A stretch of DNA of 62,118 nt from Acidimicrobiaceae bacterium (GTDB lineage: Bacteria; Actinomycetota; Acidimicrobiia; Acidimicrobiales; Ilumatobacteraceae): the NCBI GenBank assembly GCA_947505655.1, contig CANNMD010000002.1, positions 1-62,118 on the forward strand. The letters are read 5' to 3'. Shown here one piece after another: positions 8,167-16,934 of this stretch. Position numbers and translations under genes: made by a program. The notes under the pieces were generated by a model, which saw only the letters and a list, made by a program, of their open reading frames with translations, was not told the origin of the DNA and did not search any database. Within the stretch, counting starts at the first letter, position 1. The number at the start of each line of letters is the position of its first letter.

Positions 8167-10199
8167 TGACCGACGTGAACCAAGGTGCTGCGAACGACGT
8201 TGCCGATGCCGCTCCATATCGAGCGCGCATCGTGTATCAGCCTGCTCTCGATGGTGTACGCGCCATCGCTGTCACGATGGTGTTGCTGTTCCACGGCGGC
8301 GTTTCGTGGATGAACGGCGGCTACTTCGGTGTGTCTGTGTTCTTCACGCTGTCGGGCTTTTTGATTACGTCGCTGTTGTGCAGCGAGTTCTCGAGTACTC
8401 AACGGGTATCTCCCGGGGCGTTTTATGTGCGTCGAGCAAAGCGCCTCTTGCCAGCCAGCGTCGTGTGTTTGTCGGCAGTGTCGATCATGGCCTCGGCGAA
8501 CGCATGGACTGCGGCCAACCACGTGCGCAGAGACCTTTTGGGCTCGCTCGGTCAGGTCGCTAACTGGGTTCGTCTGCTCGCCGGCGAGAGCTATGTAGAC
8601 GCGCAGAGCGCGAGTGCCGGATTCCAGTCGCCGCTCGATCACTATTGGTCGTTAGCGATTGAAGAGCAGTTCTACTGGATCTGGCCGCTGGCGTTTTGGG
8701 GCCTCGCTCGGTGGGCGCGCCGGCGTGGCGTGAGCCTGACGTCGGTTGTGTGTGTGTGCACGGCCGTCTTCGCTGCGTGCGCGCCGGTGATCGCCGCTGT
8801 TTGGGGCAGCGACGCTGCGTACTGGGCCACCCCGGCTCGCGCTGGCGAAATCTTGCTTGGCGCTTTGGTAGCCGTGCTGCTGTCTGAGGGTCGCGTGCGC
8901 GCCACTCGATGGATGGCTCCACTTGGCCTTGCATTGGTGCTCGCGTTCGGATTTGCACTGCCCGCCGCCAGCGGACCCGCCTACAGCGGCGGGTTCCCCG
9001 TGTTGGCGTTGGCGAGCGCACTGTTGCTGTTGGGATTGCAGTGCGAGGGCTTCGTGCGCTCATTGTTGTCATGGCGACCGTTTGTCTCGTTGGGTCGCAT
9101 CAGCTATGGCGTCTACCTGTACCACTTGCCGGTGTTTGTGTTTATGACGAGTCAGCGAACTGGGCTCAATGGGTGGGTGCTGTTGGCGGCACGCTGTGCG
9201 GTAACGCTTGCGATTGCAATCGTGTCGTATCAGGTCTTTGAGCAGCCGATCCGACGCGCCACTTGGGCGGGTATGCGCACGGCAGCCACCGCCGCTACAG
9301 CCACGGTCGCAGTGGCTCTGCTGGCTGCGGCCGTTCCTGCTGCGGCTGGTAGTTACTGGGGCGTCAGCGCAGCGACGCGTTCGGTCGCGGCGATTCCGGT
9401 AGACGCGCCGAGCACTCCACTCGTGGTTCAGCGCACGACCACTGACACCCAGGTGCCAAGTGCTGATTCAAACCCGGCAGGGTCCACGGTTCCTGCGCTG
9501 CCGAAGCTCAGCAGGCCTGTACGTATCTTGGTGGTTGGCGACTCGATCGCCGAAGCAACCGGACACGGACTTGTGGCGTGGGCGGCCGCCAATCCAACCA
9601 TTGCTCAGGTGTCGCTCGCCGTGAGCCCTGGCTGCGGATTCGTGCGCGGCGGCACTGTCGTGACCGACGGCAAGGTGCCGTTCAAGAAGGACTGCGATGA
9701 GTTGCTCGACCAGGCACTGCCCAAAGATCTCGCCGAGCTTCATCCCGATGTTGTCGTAATGCTCGTGTGGGCGCGAGACCAAGCACCGCGCCGGTGGAGT
9801 AAGTCTGAGGGCGAACTCACGCCACACGACGATGCATTCTTGATGCGGCTCACCCACGACTACGAAGCCATCGCTGATGAGATCGTCACAACCAGCGATG
9901 CCCGCGTTGTGTGGATCCGCCCGCCGAAAGGTGACAGCTGGTGGCTCAATCTTGACTCGCCATTTTCGGACGAGTCGGCGCACGAGATCGTCGAGGGCGT
10001 CATGCATCGAGTGGCCGAGGCAAATCCGAGGCGGGTCGAGGTGCTCGATCTGCGGACATGGATGGAGTCCGACGGAATCGCTCTCGATCATGCGGCACGT
10101 CCCGATGGGCTGCACTTCACCATCGAGGCTGCCACCGACGTAGCCACGCGGTGGCTCGGGCCGCAGTTGGTGCTGGCTGCTACTCGCTTCAGCGAGTGA
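8166..10199 (+). CDS. OafA/YrhL-type membrane acyltransferase with SGNH C-terminal domain
   Basis: A 677-residue two-domain protein. Residues about 20-375 form the acyltransferase_3 domain: YQPALDGVRAIAVTMVLLFH carries the conserved Arg and His, then GGYFGVSVFFTLSGFLIT and DHYWSLAIEEQFYWIWP, with about ten helices. The periplasmic C-terminal half is an SGNH hydrolase-like domain with GDSIAEATG near residue 458 and the DGLHF block near 646 providing the Asp/His pair. Such proteins O-acetylate or otherwise acylate extracytoplasmic sugars. It is the last gene of a plus-strand run of membrane glycosylation genes and ends 9 bp before a convergent gene. A second protein of the same architecture lies at 14150-16147. 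Confidence 0.9.
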   Translation: MTDVNQGAANDVADAAPYRARIVYQPALDGVRAIAVTMVLLFHGGVSWMNGGYFGVSVFFTLSGFLITSLLCSEFSSTQRVSPGAFYVRRAKRLLPASVVCLSAVSIMASANAWTAANHVRRDLLGSLGQVANWVRLLAGESYVDAQSASAGFQSPLDHYWSLAIEEQFYWIWPLAFWGLARWARRRGVSLTSVVCVCTAVFAACAPVIAAVWGSDAAYWATPARAGEILLGALVAVLLSEGRVRATRWMAPLGLALVLAFGFALPAASGPAYSGGFPVLALASALLLLGLQCEGFVRSLLSWRPFVSLGRISYGVYLYHLPVFVFMTSQRTGLNGWVLLAARCAVTLAIAIVSYQVFEQPIRRATWAGMRTAATAATATVAVALLAAAVPAAAGSYWGVSAATRSVAAIPVDAPSTPLVVQRTTTDTQVPSADSNPAGSTVPALPKLSRPVRILVVGDSIAEATGHGLVAWAAANPTIAQVSLAVSPGCGFVRGGTVVTDGKVPFKKDCDELLDQALPKDLAELHPDVVVMLVWARDQAPRRWSKSEGELTPHDDAFLMRLTHDYEAIADEIVTTSDARVVWIRPPKGDSWWLNLDSPFSDESAHEIVEGVMHRVAEANPRRVEVLDLRTWMESDGIALDHAARPDGLHFTIEAATDVATRWLGPQLVLAATRFSE

Positions 10200-10208
10200 C
10201 TCGACTCG

Positions 10209-11261
10209 TTAGCGCGGCAGCAGTTTTGTTGCGTGCTTGAGCAACGACAATGCACCCTGTTTCGCCGGGCGACGATGGTGCGACTGGGTGTGATCATCCT
10301 GCGCCGCCATCGATGCACGGTGTTGTACAAACCAGTCGTAGCTCTGCGCAAACATTTCATCGTTTGAGTAGCGCGGGGTCCAGTCGAGTGCCTGAGTGGC
10401 GTGAGCGGTATCGAACCACATCGACTTGCTGTACATGATCCAGTGATACGGGGCGAAGGGTGCGAGTCCAAGGCCAGCAGCCACGCGCATTGCCATCGAG
10501 GCTGGGCGAGCGGGCAGCGAGCGAACGCGTGAGCCGGTGCCAGCGTGAGCGCACACGTGCTCGAGCGTTTCGCGCATGGTGGAGAACCGGTCGGTGCCTG
10601 CATTGAAGATCATCGGGCCGCTACTTGCGCCAGCGCGAATGCAGATGTCGGCAAGATCGTCGGCGTGAACGAACTGATAGCGGTTGGACCCGTCGCCCAA
10701 TACGAACACATCGGCGCCGTCGGCGATCCAATCGAACAGAATGCCGAAGATGCCGAGGCGGCCATGCCCCAAGATGGTGCGGGGTCGAACAATGGTGACA
10801 TCGAGGCCGTGAGACGTTGCCTCGAGACATGCCCATTCGGCAGCCAACTTGGCGTGGCCGTAGGCCTCGAGTGGTGACGGAACCGTGGATGGCATCACAG
10901 GGTTGGAGGCGGGAATGCCGAACACCGCGCTCGACGACGTATGCACGACCTTGCTGACGCCCGAGTCGAGGCATGCAGAAAGCAGTAGGCGTGTGCCATC
11001 GACATTGACGCTGCGCAGCAATTGCTCGTCTTTGGCCAACGGCACCTGTGCCACGTTGTTGTAGACAACGTCGACGCCTTCTACAGCAGCGCGAACCACG
11101 GATGCGTCTCTGATGTCGCCGCGAACGAACTCGACGTCGGCGTCGTCGGCCGGGGCGTTGAGATCGAGCACGCGCACGGTGTGGCCGCTGGCGCGTAGTT
11201 GCGTCGCGAGTAGCGCGCCGAAATAGCCACTGCCGCCAGTGACCAGCGCCGTGGTGCTCAT
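10209..11261 (-). CDS. NAD-dependent epimerase/dehydratase family protein (extended SDR)
   Basis: A 350-residue extended SDR. The Rossmann signature is TGGSGYFG near the N-terminus and the active-site pair is in the Tyr-x3-Lys of AYGHAKLAAE, preceded by HTSSSAVFG. The C-terminal 40 residues are basic. The start is the ATG overlapping the upstream stop as ATGA; an in-frame extension to 11369 is shadow sequence. Overall it resembles 3-beta-hydroxysteroid dehydrogenase-like or nucleotide-sugar epimerase proteins; the two cannot be separated by eye. It is the last gene of a tightly coupled block with another SDR, a GMC oxidoreductase and a small protein. Confidence 0.85.
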   Translation of the reverse strand: MSTTALVTGGSGYFGALLATQLRASGHTVRVLDLNAPADDADVEFVRGDIRDASVVRAAVEGVDVVYNNVAQVPLAKDEQLLRSVNVDGTRLLLSACLDSGVSKVVHTSSSAVFGIPASNPVMPSTVPSPLEAYGHAKLAAEWACLEATSHGLDVTIVRPRTILGHGRLGIFGILFDWIADGADVFVLGDGSNRYQFVHADDLADICIRAGASSGPMIFNAGTDRFSTMRETLEHVCAHAGTGSRVRSLPARPASMAMRVAAGLGLAPFAPYHWIMYSKSMWFDTAHATQALDWTPRYSNDEMFAQSYDWFVQHRASMAAQDDHTQSHHRRPAKQGALSLLKHATKLLPR

Positions 11262-12304
11262 AGCTCGAGGCCTTCGGCGCGACACCACTGAATGCTGCGA
11301 CGCATGCCGTCGTACAGTTCGAACTGAGGGTCGTAGCCCAACTCTTCGCGGGCGGCCTCGATGTCGCACGCGATCGAGTGTGCCATCTCGCCCATCACGT
11401 GAAGCTGCTGCTGATATCGGCCGGTGCCTTGAATGAGTCGATCGGCGCGCTCGGCAATACGACCAGCGAACACGGGCAGCTTCATCGCGCCCGGCTTCAC
11501 TTCGTACCCCTCGTCTTTGAGCGCTCGGCCAACAGTCTCGATGATCTCGTTCACGGTGTACGGCCTCGCGTCAGCGATCCAGTAGCCGCGGCCCGATGTG
11601 TTCGGAGTGAGTTCGGCGCGCACGATGCCCTGCACAAGGTTGTCGACGAACACCATCGAGCGGCGCTGATTGCCGGCGCCGAACTTGGGGAATTTGCCGC
11701 CGCGAACCATGCGAAAGAAGGTGGTCTGGCGTGGTGGCTGCAACGGGCCGTAGAACCATGGTGGGCGCACGATGACTGCATCGAGACCTTGCTCGACTTG
11801 AGCGAGCACCGCGAGTTCGCCTTGCATCTTCGACTTGCCGTAGCCGAGGTAGGGGTTATAGGGCTCGTGCGCACGGAAGGTGTCGTGCTCGGATGGATTC
11901 GTACCAAAGGGCGAGTTTGAGGACACGTGCACCATGCGCCGTAACCCGGCGCGGTGAACGGCGTGAGCCATGTTGGCGGCGCCAGTGGTGTTTACATCGA
12001 AGAAGTCGCTGACCTTGCCCGGATGAATAACGCCAGCAGTGTGGATCACGTCGGTGTCGGCAGGCAGGCCATCGAGGAGACGTTCAAGCGAACGCGGATC
12101 GGTGACCGAGCCGATGACGGTTTCGGCGTTGGCCGAAACGTCGCGCACGGCTTGCGCCTCTTGCTCGTTGAGTACCAGCGCGCGCAGCACGCCGTTGCGT
12201 TTGTAGGTGCCCGAGTCAGTAGAGAGATGCTGCACGAGTGCACGGCCGAGCCATCCGGCGGCGCCGGTGACAACGGTGGCTGAGGGCAATGAGTAATCAG
12301 CCAC
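11258..12304 (-). CDS. NAD(P)-dependent extended SDR, 3-beta-HSD-like
   Basis: About 348 residues from a GTG at 12304 that overlaps the upstream gene by 8 bp; the start is uncertain by a few codons. Cofactor motif TGAAGWLGRALV, catalytic region VHVSSNSPFG and YLGYGKSKMQGE with Tyr-x3-Lys, and a long C-terminal substrate domain. It resembles 3-beta-HSD or sterol/sugar C4 dehydrogenase-type SDRs. Both ends overlap neighbours (GTG over the GMC stop, stop inside ATGA of the next SDR), so the products are probably made together. Paralogous in class, but not obviously a recent duplicate, to the downstream SDR. Confidence 0.83.
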   Translation of the reverse strand: MADYSLPSATVVTGAAGWLGRALVQHLSTDSGTYKRNGVLRALVLNEQEAQAVRDVSANAETVIGSVTDPRSLERLLDGLPADTDVIHTAGVIHPGKVSDFFDVNTTGAANMAHAVHRAGLRRMVHVSSNSPFGTNPSEHDTFRAHEPYNPYLGYGKSKMQGELAVLAQVEQGLDAVIVRPPWFYGPLQPPRQTTFFRMVRGGKFPKFGAGNQRRSMVFVDNLVQGIVRAELTPNTSGRGYWIADARPYTVNEIIETVGRALKDEGYEVKPGAMKLPVFAGRIAERADRLIQGTGRYQQQLHVMGEMAHSIACDIEAAREELGYDPQFELYDGMRRSIQWCRAEGLEL

Positions 12305-13769
12305 GAGGAGAGTTCGTTTCGATGAAGCGGCGCGCATTGCGCACGGCAAAGGCCTGCACTGAGCCCTGTGGGTTCACGCCTGGCGCATCGGGCAACATGG
12401 AGGCGTCGTTGACCCACACATTCTTCATGCCGCGAACTTGGCCGAAGCTGTTGGCAGCGCATCGCGGATGCTCGCCGATGGGAACCGTAGAGCAGAGGTG
12501 GACTGTCATCACTGTGGCCTTTGTGGTTGCGAACGAATGTTGAAGATTGGCGATGTCGCCGGGCGTACGCACCAATGGTGCGCCGCGATAACTGGGATAG
12601 ACCTCGTCGGCGCCAGCAGCAAGCATCAGCAGCGTGAGACGGCTGAGACCGCTTCGCAACAACTGCTTGTCGCGGCCGGTGAGGTGATAGGTGACCAATG
12701 GATCGCGCATGCCAGGGATGGCTTTGACGCGGCCCTTGCCTTGGCTGGTGATCGCGGCGTAGTACACGCTGACTCGCTGCCAATCGTTGACAGCATGACC
12801 AAACTCGGCCCAGTTGTCGGCGAGTGCCATTGCCACCAGGCCGGGATTGCTGGCCGATCCACCGAATGAGATCTCGGGAGCAAACTCTTTGACTTGATGC
12901 ACAGGAACGTCGTCGGGCACGTTGATGGCCTCGCGAAAGTGGGCGGCCAACTTCACCGTTGGGTGCACCGCCAAGGTGTCGCCGATGCGCTCGTGCAAGC
13001 CGCTGCGCTGCAGCAGTGCTGGCGTGTGGATGGCGCCGCCACACACAAACACGTGGCGAAATCGAATGCGACCGGGCTGACCATTGGCCAGCACCACGAG
13101 GGCTTCGCTGGCGCTGGTGCCGTTGATTGCCAACTTGCGCACGCGGCATTGCGTAATGATGCGGGCTCCGGCACGGTGAGCGCGCGGCAGATAGGTGCGG
13201 GTCATGCTCTGGCGCTGACCACTCGCGGCGTTACCGCCCGGGGGGTACTTCATCCAGCGCGGGCTCTCGCTGTTTTCCCACGAGAGCGCTTCGGCGCCGC
13301 GGTGCAACACCATGCTGGGGGCAGACACTTTTCCGGGCACCTTGGTGACGTTCAGTGCCGTCTCGAGTTCGTGAGCGATGGCATACATCTCATCGGGGTC
13401 GAGATCGCGAATGTGATACTGCGTGCGCCACCGCTCGAGCAGCTCGGCAGGCGGGCGTCGATACAAGCCGCTGTTCACTTCGGTGCCGCCTCCGGCACAG
13501 CGGCCCTCGGTGTACGCAATAGACGGAAGACCCAGCGCAACGGTGACTCCGGCCGACCGGTATTGCTGGTTCATCTGGTCGAGCGAGAATGGCACGACGC
13601 TGCCTTGCTCGACCCACGTGCCCTCTTCGACCACGAGCACGTCGAAGCCGGCTTCTGACAACAGCGCGGCGGTGGTTGCGCCTCCGGCACCCGAACCGAT
13701 GATCAGGATTTCGGCGTCGTAGAGCGACTCTGTGGCGGGGGAGTGGATAGGGGCGCTGTGAACGGTCAT
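12297..13769 (-). CDS. GMC-family FAD oxidoreductase
   Basis: A 490-residue FAD-dependent oxidoreductase of the glucose-methanol-choline family. The dinucleotide fold is at residues 21-30 (ILIIGSGAGG), the second family block is CAGGGTEVNSGLYRR, and the C-terminus carries the active-site VHLCSTVPIGEHPRCAANS with the His and GVNPQGSVQAFA with the conserved Asn. Such enzymes oxidise alcohols, including sterols and polyols, to carbonyls. No signal peptide or twin-arginine motif is present, so it is probably cytoplasmic. The start ATG overlaps the stop of a 113-aa protein (ATGA), and two SDRs follow. An alcohol-to-ketone step feeding the SDRs is plausible; the substrate is unknown. Confidence 0.88.
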   Translation of the reverse strand: MTVHSAPIHSPATESLYDAEILIIGSGAGGATTAALLSEAGFDVLVVEEGTWVEQGSVVPFSLDQMNQQYRSAGVTVALGLPSIAYTEGRCAGGGTEVNSGLYRRPPAELLERWRTQYHIRDLDPDEMYAIAHELETALNVTKVPGKVSAPSMVLHRGAEALSWENSESPRWMKYPPGGNAASGQRQSMTRTYLPRAHRAGARIITQCRVRKLAINGTSASEALVVLANGQPGRIRFRHVFVCGGAIHTPALLQRSGLHERIGDTLAVHPTVKLAAHFREAINVPDDVPVHQVKEFAPEISFGGSASNPGLVAMALADNWAEFGHAVNDWQRVSVYYAAITSQGKGRVKAIPGMRDPLVTYHLTGRDKQLLRSGLSRLTLLMLAAGADEVYPSYRGAPLVRTPGDIANLQHSFATTKATVMTVHLCSTVPIGEHPRCAANSFGQVRGMKNVWVNDASMLPDAPGVNPQGSVQAFAVRNARRFIETNSPRG

Positions 13770-14107
13770 TCGGCGCCTGAACCGTCGGGAAGCGTGTCGG
13801 GCCAGTGCTCCCAGACATAGGTGTACGCGAGCGAACGGATCATCCGAACGTACTCGCCGACCAGCGGAAGCGGGTGGCGGATAAGCCACGCGATCACGTT
13901 GCTGCCAATGGGAAGCGCCACAACGCCTCGCATAGGAACGGCGATGATGTTGCAGCCGAGGCGAAGCACGCTGGGAAGTTCGTCGACATGAAAGACGGCG
14001 AATTCACTGACTTGATCACGCTGCGAACTAGAGAGCCCGGGGAGGTCTACACCCAGCAGGCATTGTGTGAATGGGCGCACGAACGCCCGTGAGGTTTGAG
14101 CAGCCAT
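13766..14107 (-). CDS. Small protein coupled to GMC oxidoreductase, function unknown
   Basis: A 113-residue protein that I do not recognise. It is rich in hydrophobic and aromatic residues, with a hydrophobic central stretch (LGCNIIAVPMRGVVALPIG) and a C-terminus with RSLAYTYVWEHWPD. It has no Cys pairs or obvious signal peptide. Its stop is inside the ATGA of the GMC oxidoreductase start, which argues for a real gene and for 1:1 expression. Some GMC enzymes have a small partner subunit (gluconate 2-dehydrogenase subunit 3-like), usually with a Tat signal, which is not seen here, so that comparison is only a hypothesis. Confidence 0.65.
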   Translation of the reverse strand: MAAQTSRAFVRPFTQCLLGVDLPGLSSSQRDQVSEFAVFHVDELPSVLRLGCNIIAVPMRGVVALPIGSNVIAWLIRHPLPLVGEYVRMIRSLAYTYVWEHWPDTLPDGSGAE

Positions 14108-14149
14108 GACGAAATAGGCAGTGTAGTCGCGGGTGCGAATGCGCCGCTA

Positions 14150-16147
14150 TCAAACGGCGGCGCAGGTTCCGGCGGGCGAATCGTAGATGGGGTTTTGGGT
14201 CCATGGCCCGCCTGCCCACGAGGCCACCGGAGCCGACGAGATGCCATCGAAAAGCTGTGACATCTGCTCAACCAGCCACGCGCTGACAAGCGCGGCACCG
14301 GAGGCGCACATATGAACCCCGTCGTACATTCGCTCGGGCACGTGATCGCCGTTGAGATCGGCGCTGTAGCGATCGGTCCATACCGCAGCGGTGTCGAGGA
14401 ACGTGACGGTGGCCGGGTGCTCGGTAGCAATGCGCTGGCCGATGGCATAGAGCTCGCTGGTTCCGTGTTTGCTCTGATCTGGTCGCATCGGTGGGGGTGG
14501 TGTGATGATCATCTGGGCGCCGCGGTCGACGATGAACTGGTGCAGCAGGACCAGAGAGTTGTACTGCTCTGTGGGGTCGAACTGGGCATCCCATATTGAC
14601 AGTTGCACCATCACGAGCAAGGTGTGGCCATCGACTGTGCTGGCAAGACCAGAGAGGTAGTCGAAATACGCGCTCGTGCCGGTGAGGCGCACTCCAGGCC
14701 CGGCAGCACTGTGCAACGTGGCACCCGCAGCACCGAGGGCCGCTTCGAGACCAGGCCGCGTGGTGTAGGCAATCGAGTCGCCGAACAACACCACATCGTG
14801 GATGGTGCCTCGCTTGATGGCGGCGAGCGTGGTGGTTGTTACCGGGACTGTCGTAGTGGCGCTCGGATCAAGGGCGGCAACGCTGGTGGTGGTGCCCGCC
14901 GTGAGTGCCAAGATTCCGTTGAGGTTGACCGCTGTGGCGTTGGCTCCGGGTATGGCCACCGATACCGCTACAAGTGCTGTGAGGCCCACAGCGAGGGCGC
15001 TAGCGGGCGCGCTGACCCACGTTGGTCGACGCTGCAGGCCCTCGCGAACGGGGCGCTCGACGTAGCGATATGACAGCACCGAAACCACCGCAGTGACCGA
15101 GAGGCGAACGGCAACGAGGGGCCAGTCGCTGAGGCCCGTGCGCACTGGGTTGAGCACCACGAAGATGGGCCAATGCCACAGATACAGCCCATAGCTGAGT
15201 CGGCCAACGGCGCGCAGTGGTCGCAGCGACAACACGTTGGTGATGGTGGTGCGCACCGGCGACCGGAGCGTGAGCGGGTCGACGGTGATTGCGCCGAGCA
15301 GCAATCCAACGGCAGCGGCGAAGACAAAGAAACCTCCCCGAAAGAGCATCGTGTCGGTTCCGCGCGCAGTGACATACAGCCACAGCACAACAGCAGTAGC
15401 CGAGACCAGCCCGAAGCCCGCTGCGGTGGTGGAGCGACGCGAGTGATTTGAGAACGCCCGCGCCATCGCAGTACGAACGGTGCTGGTGGCGCACATCGCG
15501 CCGATCATCATCGCGCCAATGCGCGTGTCGGTGCCTTCGTACACACGGGTGGATGCATTGGGGTCGTAGAGCGCCGTCATCAACACAAACGAGGCCACTA
15601 CGCCACTGGCGCAGATGGCGAACAAGGCGCGTTGCGGGTGACGCGCCCATCGAACTACCGCAAGGGCAACGAGTGGCCACACCACATAGAACTGTTCTTC
15701 GACAGCGAGGCTCCACAGGTGGGTTAATGGTGACTTGTCGGCGAACAACGACCAGTAGTCGTGGGCTGAGAAGACCTCGTGCCAGTTCATCAAGAACGAA
15801 AGGCTCCACAAGGTGTCTTGGCGAAGTGCGATGCGTTCGGGTGGCGTTCCGTAGCGCAGAGTCCACAGGGTGAGTACGCAGATCATCAACGCGAGCGCTG
15901 GCAGTAGACGTCGGGCCCGGCGAGCCCAGAACGCGCCGAGAGCGACTGACCCCGTGGTCTCAACTTCGCGGAGCAGCAGGCGGGTAATCAAGAAGCCTGA
16001 GATCACAAAAAAGGTATCGACGCCGAGGAAGCCACCACTGAGATGGCCGGCGTGGAACAGCAACACCGCAGCCACGGCGAGTGCCCGCAGCCCATCGATC
16101 GCTGGAAAATAGTCGCTCTGCGATTCTTGCACAATGCCCCCCGGCAC
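14150..16147 (-). CDS. OafA/YrhL-type membrane acyltransferase with SGNH C-terminal domain
   Basis: A 665-residue acyltransferase_3 protein: YFPAIDGLRALAVAAVLLFH at the N-terminus, GGFLGVDTFFVISGFLITRL, ALGAFWARRARRLLPAL and THLWSLAVEEQFYVVWP, then about ten helices. The extracytoplasmic domain begins after a Thr-rich linker (about residues 420-450) and has GDSIAYTTRPG near residue 456 and YDGVHMCASG near 609, the SGNH Ser and Asp/His blocks. Predicted to O-acylate a surface or lipid-linked glycan. The GTG at 16147 is used; a second GTG five codons in is possible. It is a distant match in design to 8166-10199 and lies upstream of the GMC/SDR block in the same direction. Confidence 0.88.
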   Translation of the reverse strand: MPGGIVQESQSDYFPAIDGLRALAVAAVLLFHAGHLSGGFLGVDTFFVISGFLITRLLLREVETTGSVALGAFWARRARRLLPALALMICVLTLWTLRYGTPPERIALRQDTLWSLSFLMNWHEVFSAHDYWSLFADKSPLTHLWSLAVEEQFYVVWPLVALAVVRWARHPQRALFAICASGVVASFVLMTALYDPNASTRVYEGTDTRIGAMMIGAMCATSTVRTAMARAFSNHSRRSTTAAGFGLVSATAVVLWLYVTARGTDTMLFRGGFFVFAAAVGLLLGAITVDPLTLRSPVRTTITNVLSLRPLRAVGRLSYGLYLWHWPIFVVLNPVRTGLSDWPLVAVRLSVTAVVSVLSYRYVERPVREGLQRRPTWVSAPASALAVGLTALVAVSVAIPGANATAVNLNGILALTAGTTTSVAALDPSATTTVPVTTTTLAAIKRGTIHDVVLFGDSIAYTTRPGLEAALGAAGATLHSAAGPGVRLTGTSAYFDYLSGLASTVDGHTLLVMVQLSIWDAQFDPTEQYNSLVLLHQFIVDRGAQMIITPPPPMRPDQSKHGTSELYAIGQRIATEHPATVTFLDTAAVWTDRYSADLNGDHVPERMYDGVHMCASGAALVSAWLVEQMSQLFDGISSAPVASWAGGPWTQNPIYDSPAGTCAAV

Positions 16148-16204
16148 AAGTCTTGCGTTCGGGCGGAGACCCGAGAGTTACGGCATTGCTTGGTGTGCGG
16201 CGTT

Positions 16205-16921
16205 TCAGCCCTTCAGTCGTTGACCAAGCTTCGAGTACCGCACGATGCACACAACGGCGCGAACCCCATCGCGCCATCCGATTTTCTTGCCCTCAGCGTA
16301 GGTGCGACCAGCGTAAGAAATACCGACCTCGAAGATTTGCCAGTTGCCGCGTGCAAGCTTTGCGGTGACCTCAGGTTCGAAGCCAAAGCGATCTTCTTCG
16401 ATGGTGATCGACTGAATGACCTCGCGCCTGAATGCCTTATAACAGGTCTCCATGTCGGTGAGGTTGAGATCGGTGAACATGTTCGAGAGCAACGTGAGCA
16501 ACCGATTGCCCAGTGAGTGCCAGAAGTAGAGCACTCGGTGTGGCCGCCCACCCAAAAAGCGTGAGCCAAAAACGACATCGGCAACACCGGACTCGAGTGG
16601 CTCGAGCAACTCTCCGTATTCGGCTGGGTCGTATTCGAGGTCGGCGTCTTGCACGATGACGTAGTCGCCGGTGGCGGCTGCGAAGCCGGTGCGTAACGCC
16701 GCACCTTTGCCCTGGTTGTGCGGCTGCAGGATGACGCGGATGCGAGGATCAGAGACGCTGGCAAGAAGGTCGCGAGTGGTGTCGGTGGAGCCATCGTCGA
16801 CAACGATGACTTCGTGGATCCATGGCGAGGCGCACACGCGATCGAGCAGAGTCAGGATTGTGGCCTGCTCGTTGTAGCAAGGCACGACGGCAGTGAGGCA
16901 AGGGCGAGGTGATGCAGACAC
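16205..16921 (-). CDS. Glycosyltransferase family 2, polyprenol-phosphate sugar synthase-like
   Basis: A 238-residue GT-A enzyme from GTG 16921. It shows [56 protein letters not shown] with the metal-binding DADLEYDP (DXD-like), and the QDADLEY to GSRF spacing of dolichyl-phosphate glucose/mannose synthase-like proteins. No C-terminal membrane helices are present. It most likely charges polyprenyl phosphate with a sugar for the neighbouring GT-C enzymes, and it lies 13 bp downstream of the AftD-like gene. The specific sugar is not predictable. Confidence 0.87.
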   Translation of the reverse strand: MSASPRPCLTAVVPCYNEQATILTLLDRVCASPWIHEVIVVDDGSTDTTRDLLASVSDPRIRVILQPHNQGKGAALRTGFAAATGDYVIVQDADLEYDPAEYGELLEPLESGVADVVFGSRFLGGRPHRVLYFWHSLGNRLLTLLSNMFTDLNLTDMETCYKAFRREVIQSITIEEDRFGFEPEVTAKLARGNWQIFEVGISYAGRTYAEGKKIGWRDGVRAVVCIVRYSKLGQRLKG

Positions 16922-16934
16922 AGTGCCGTTTACA

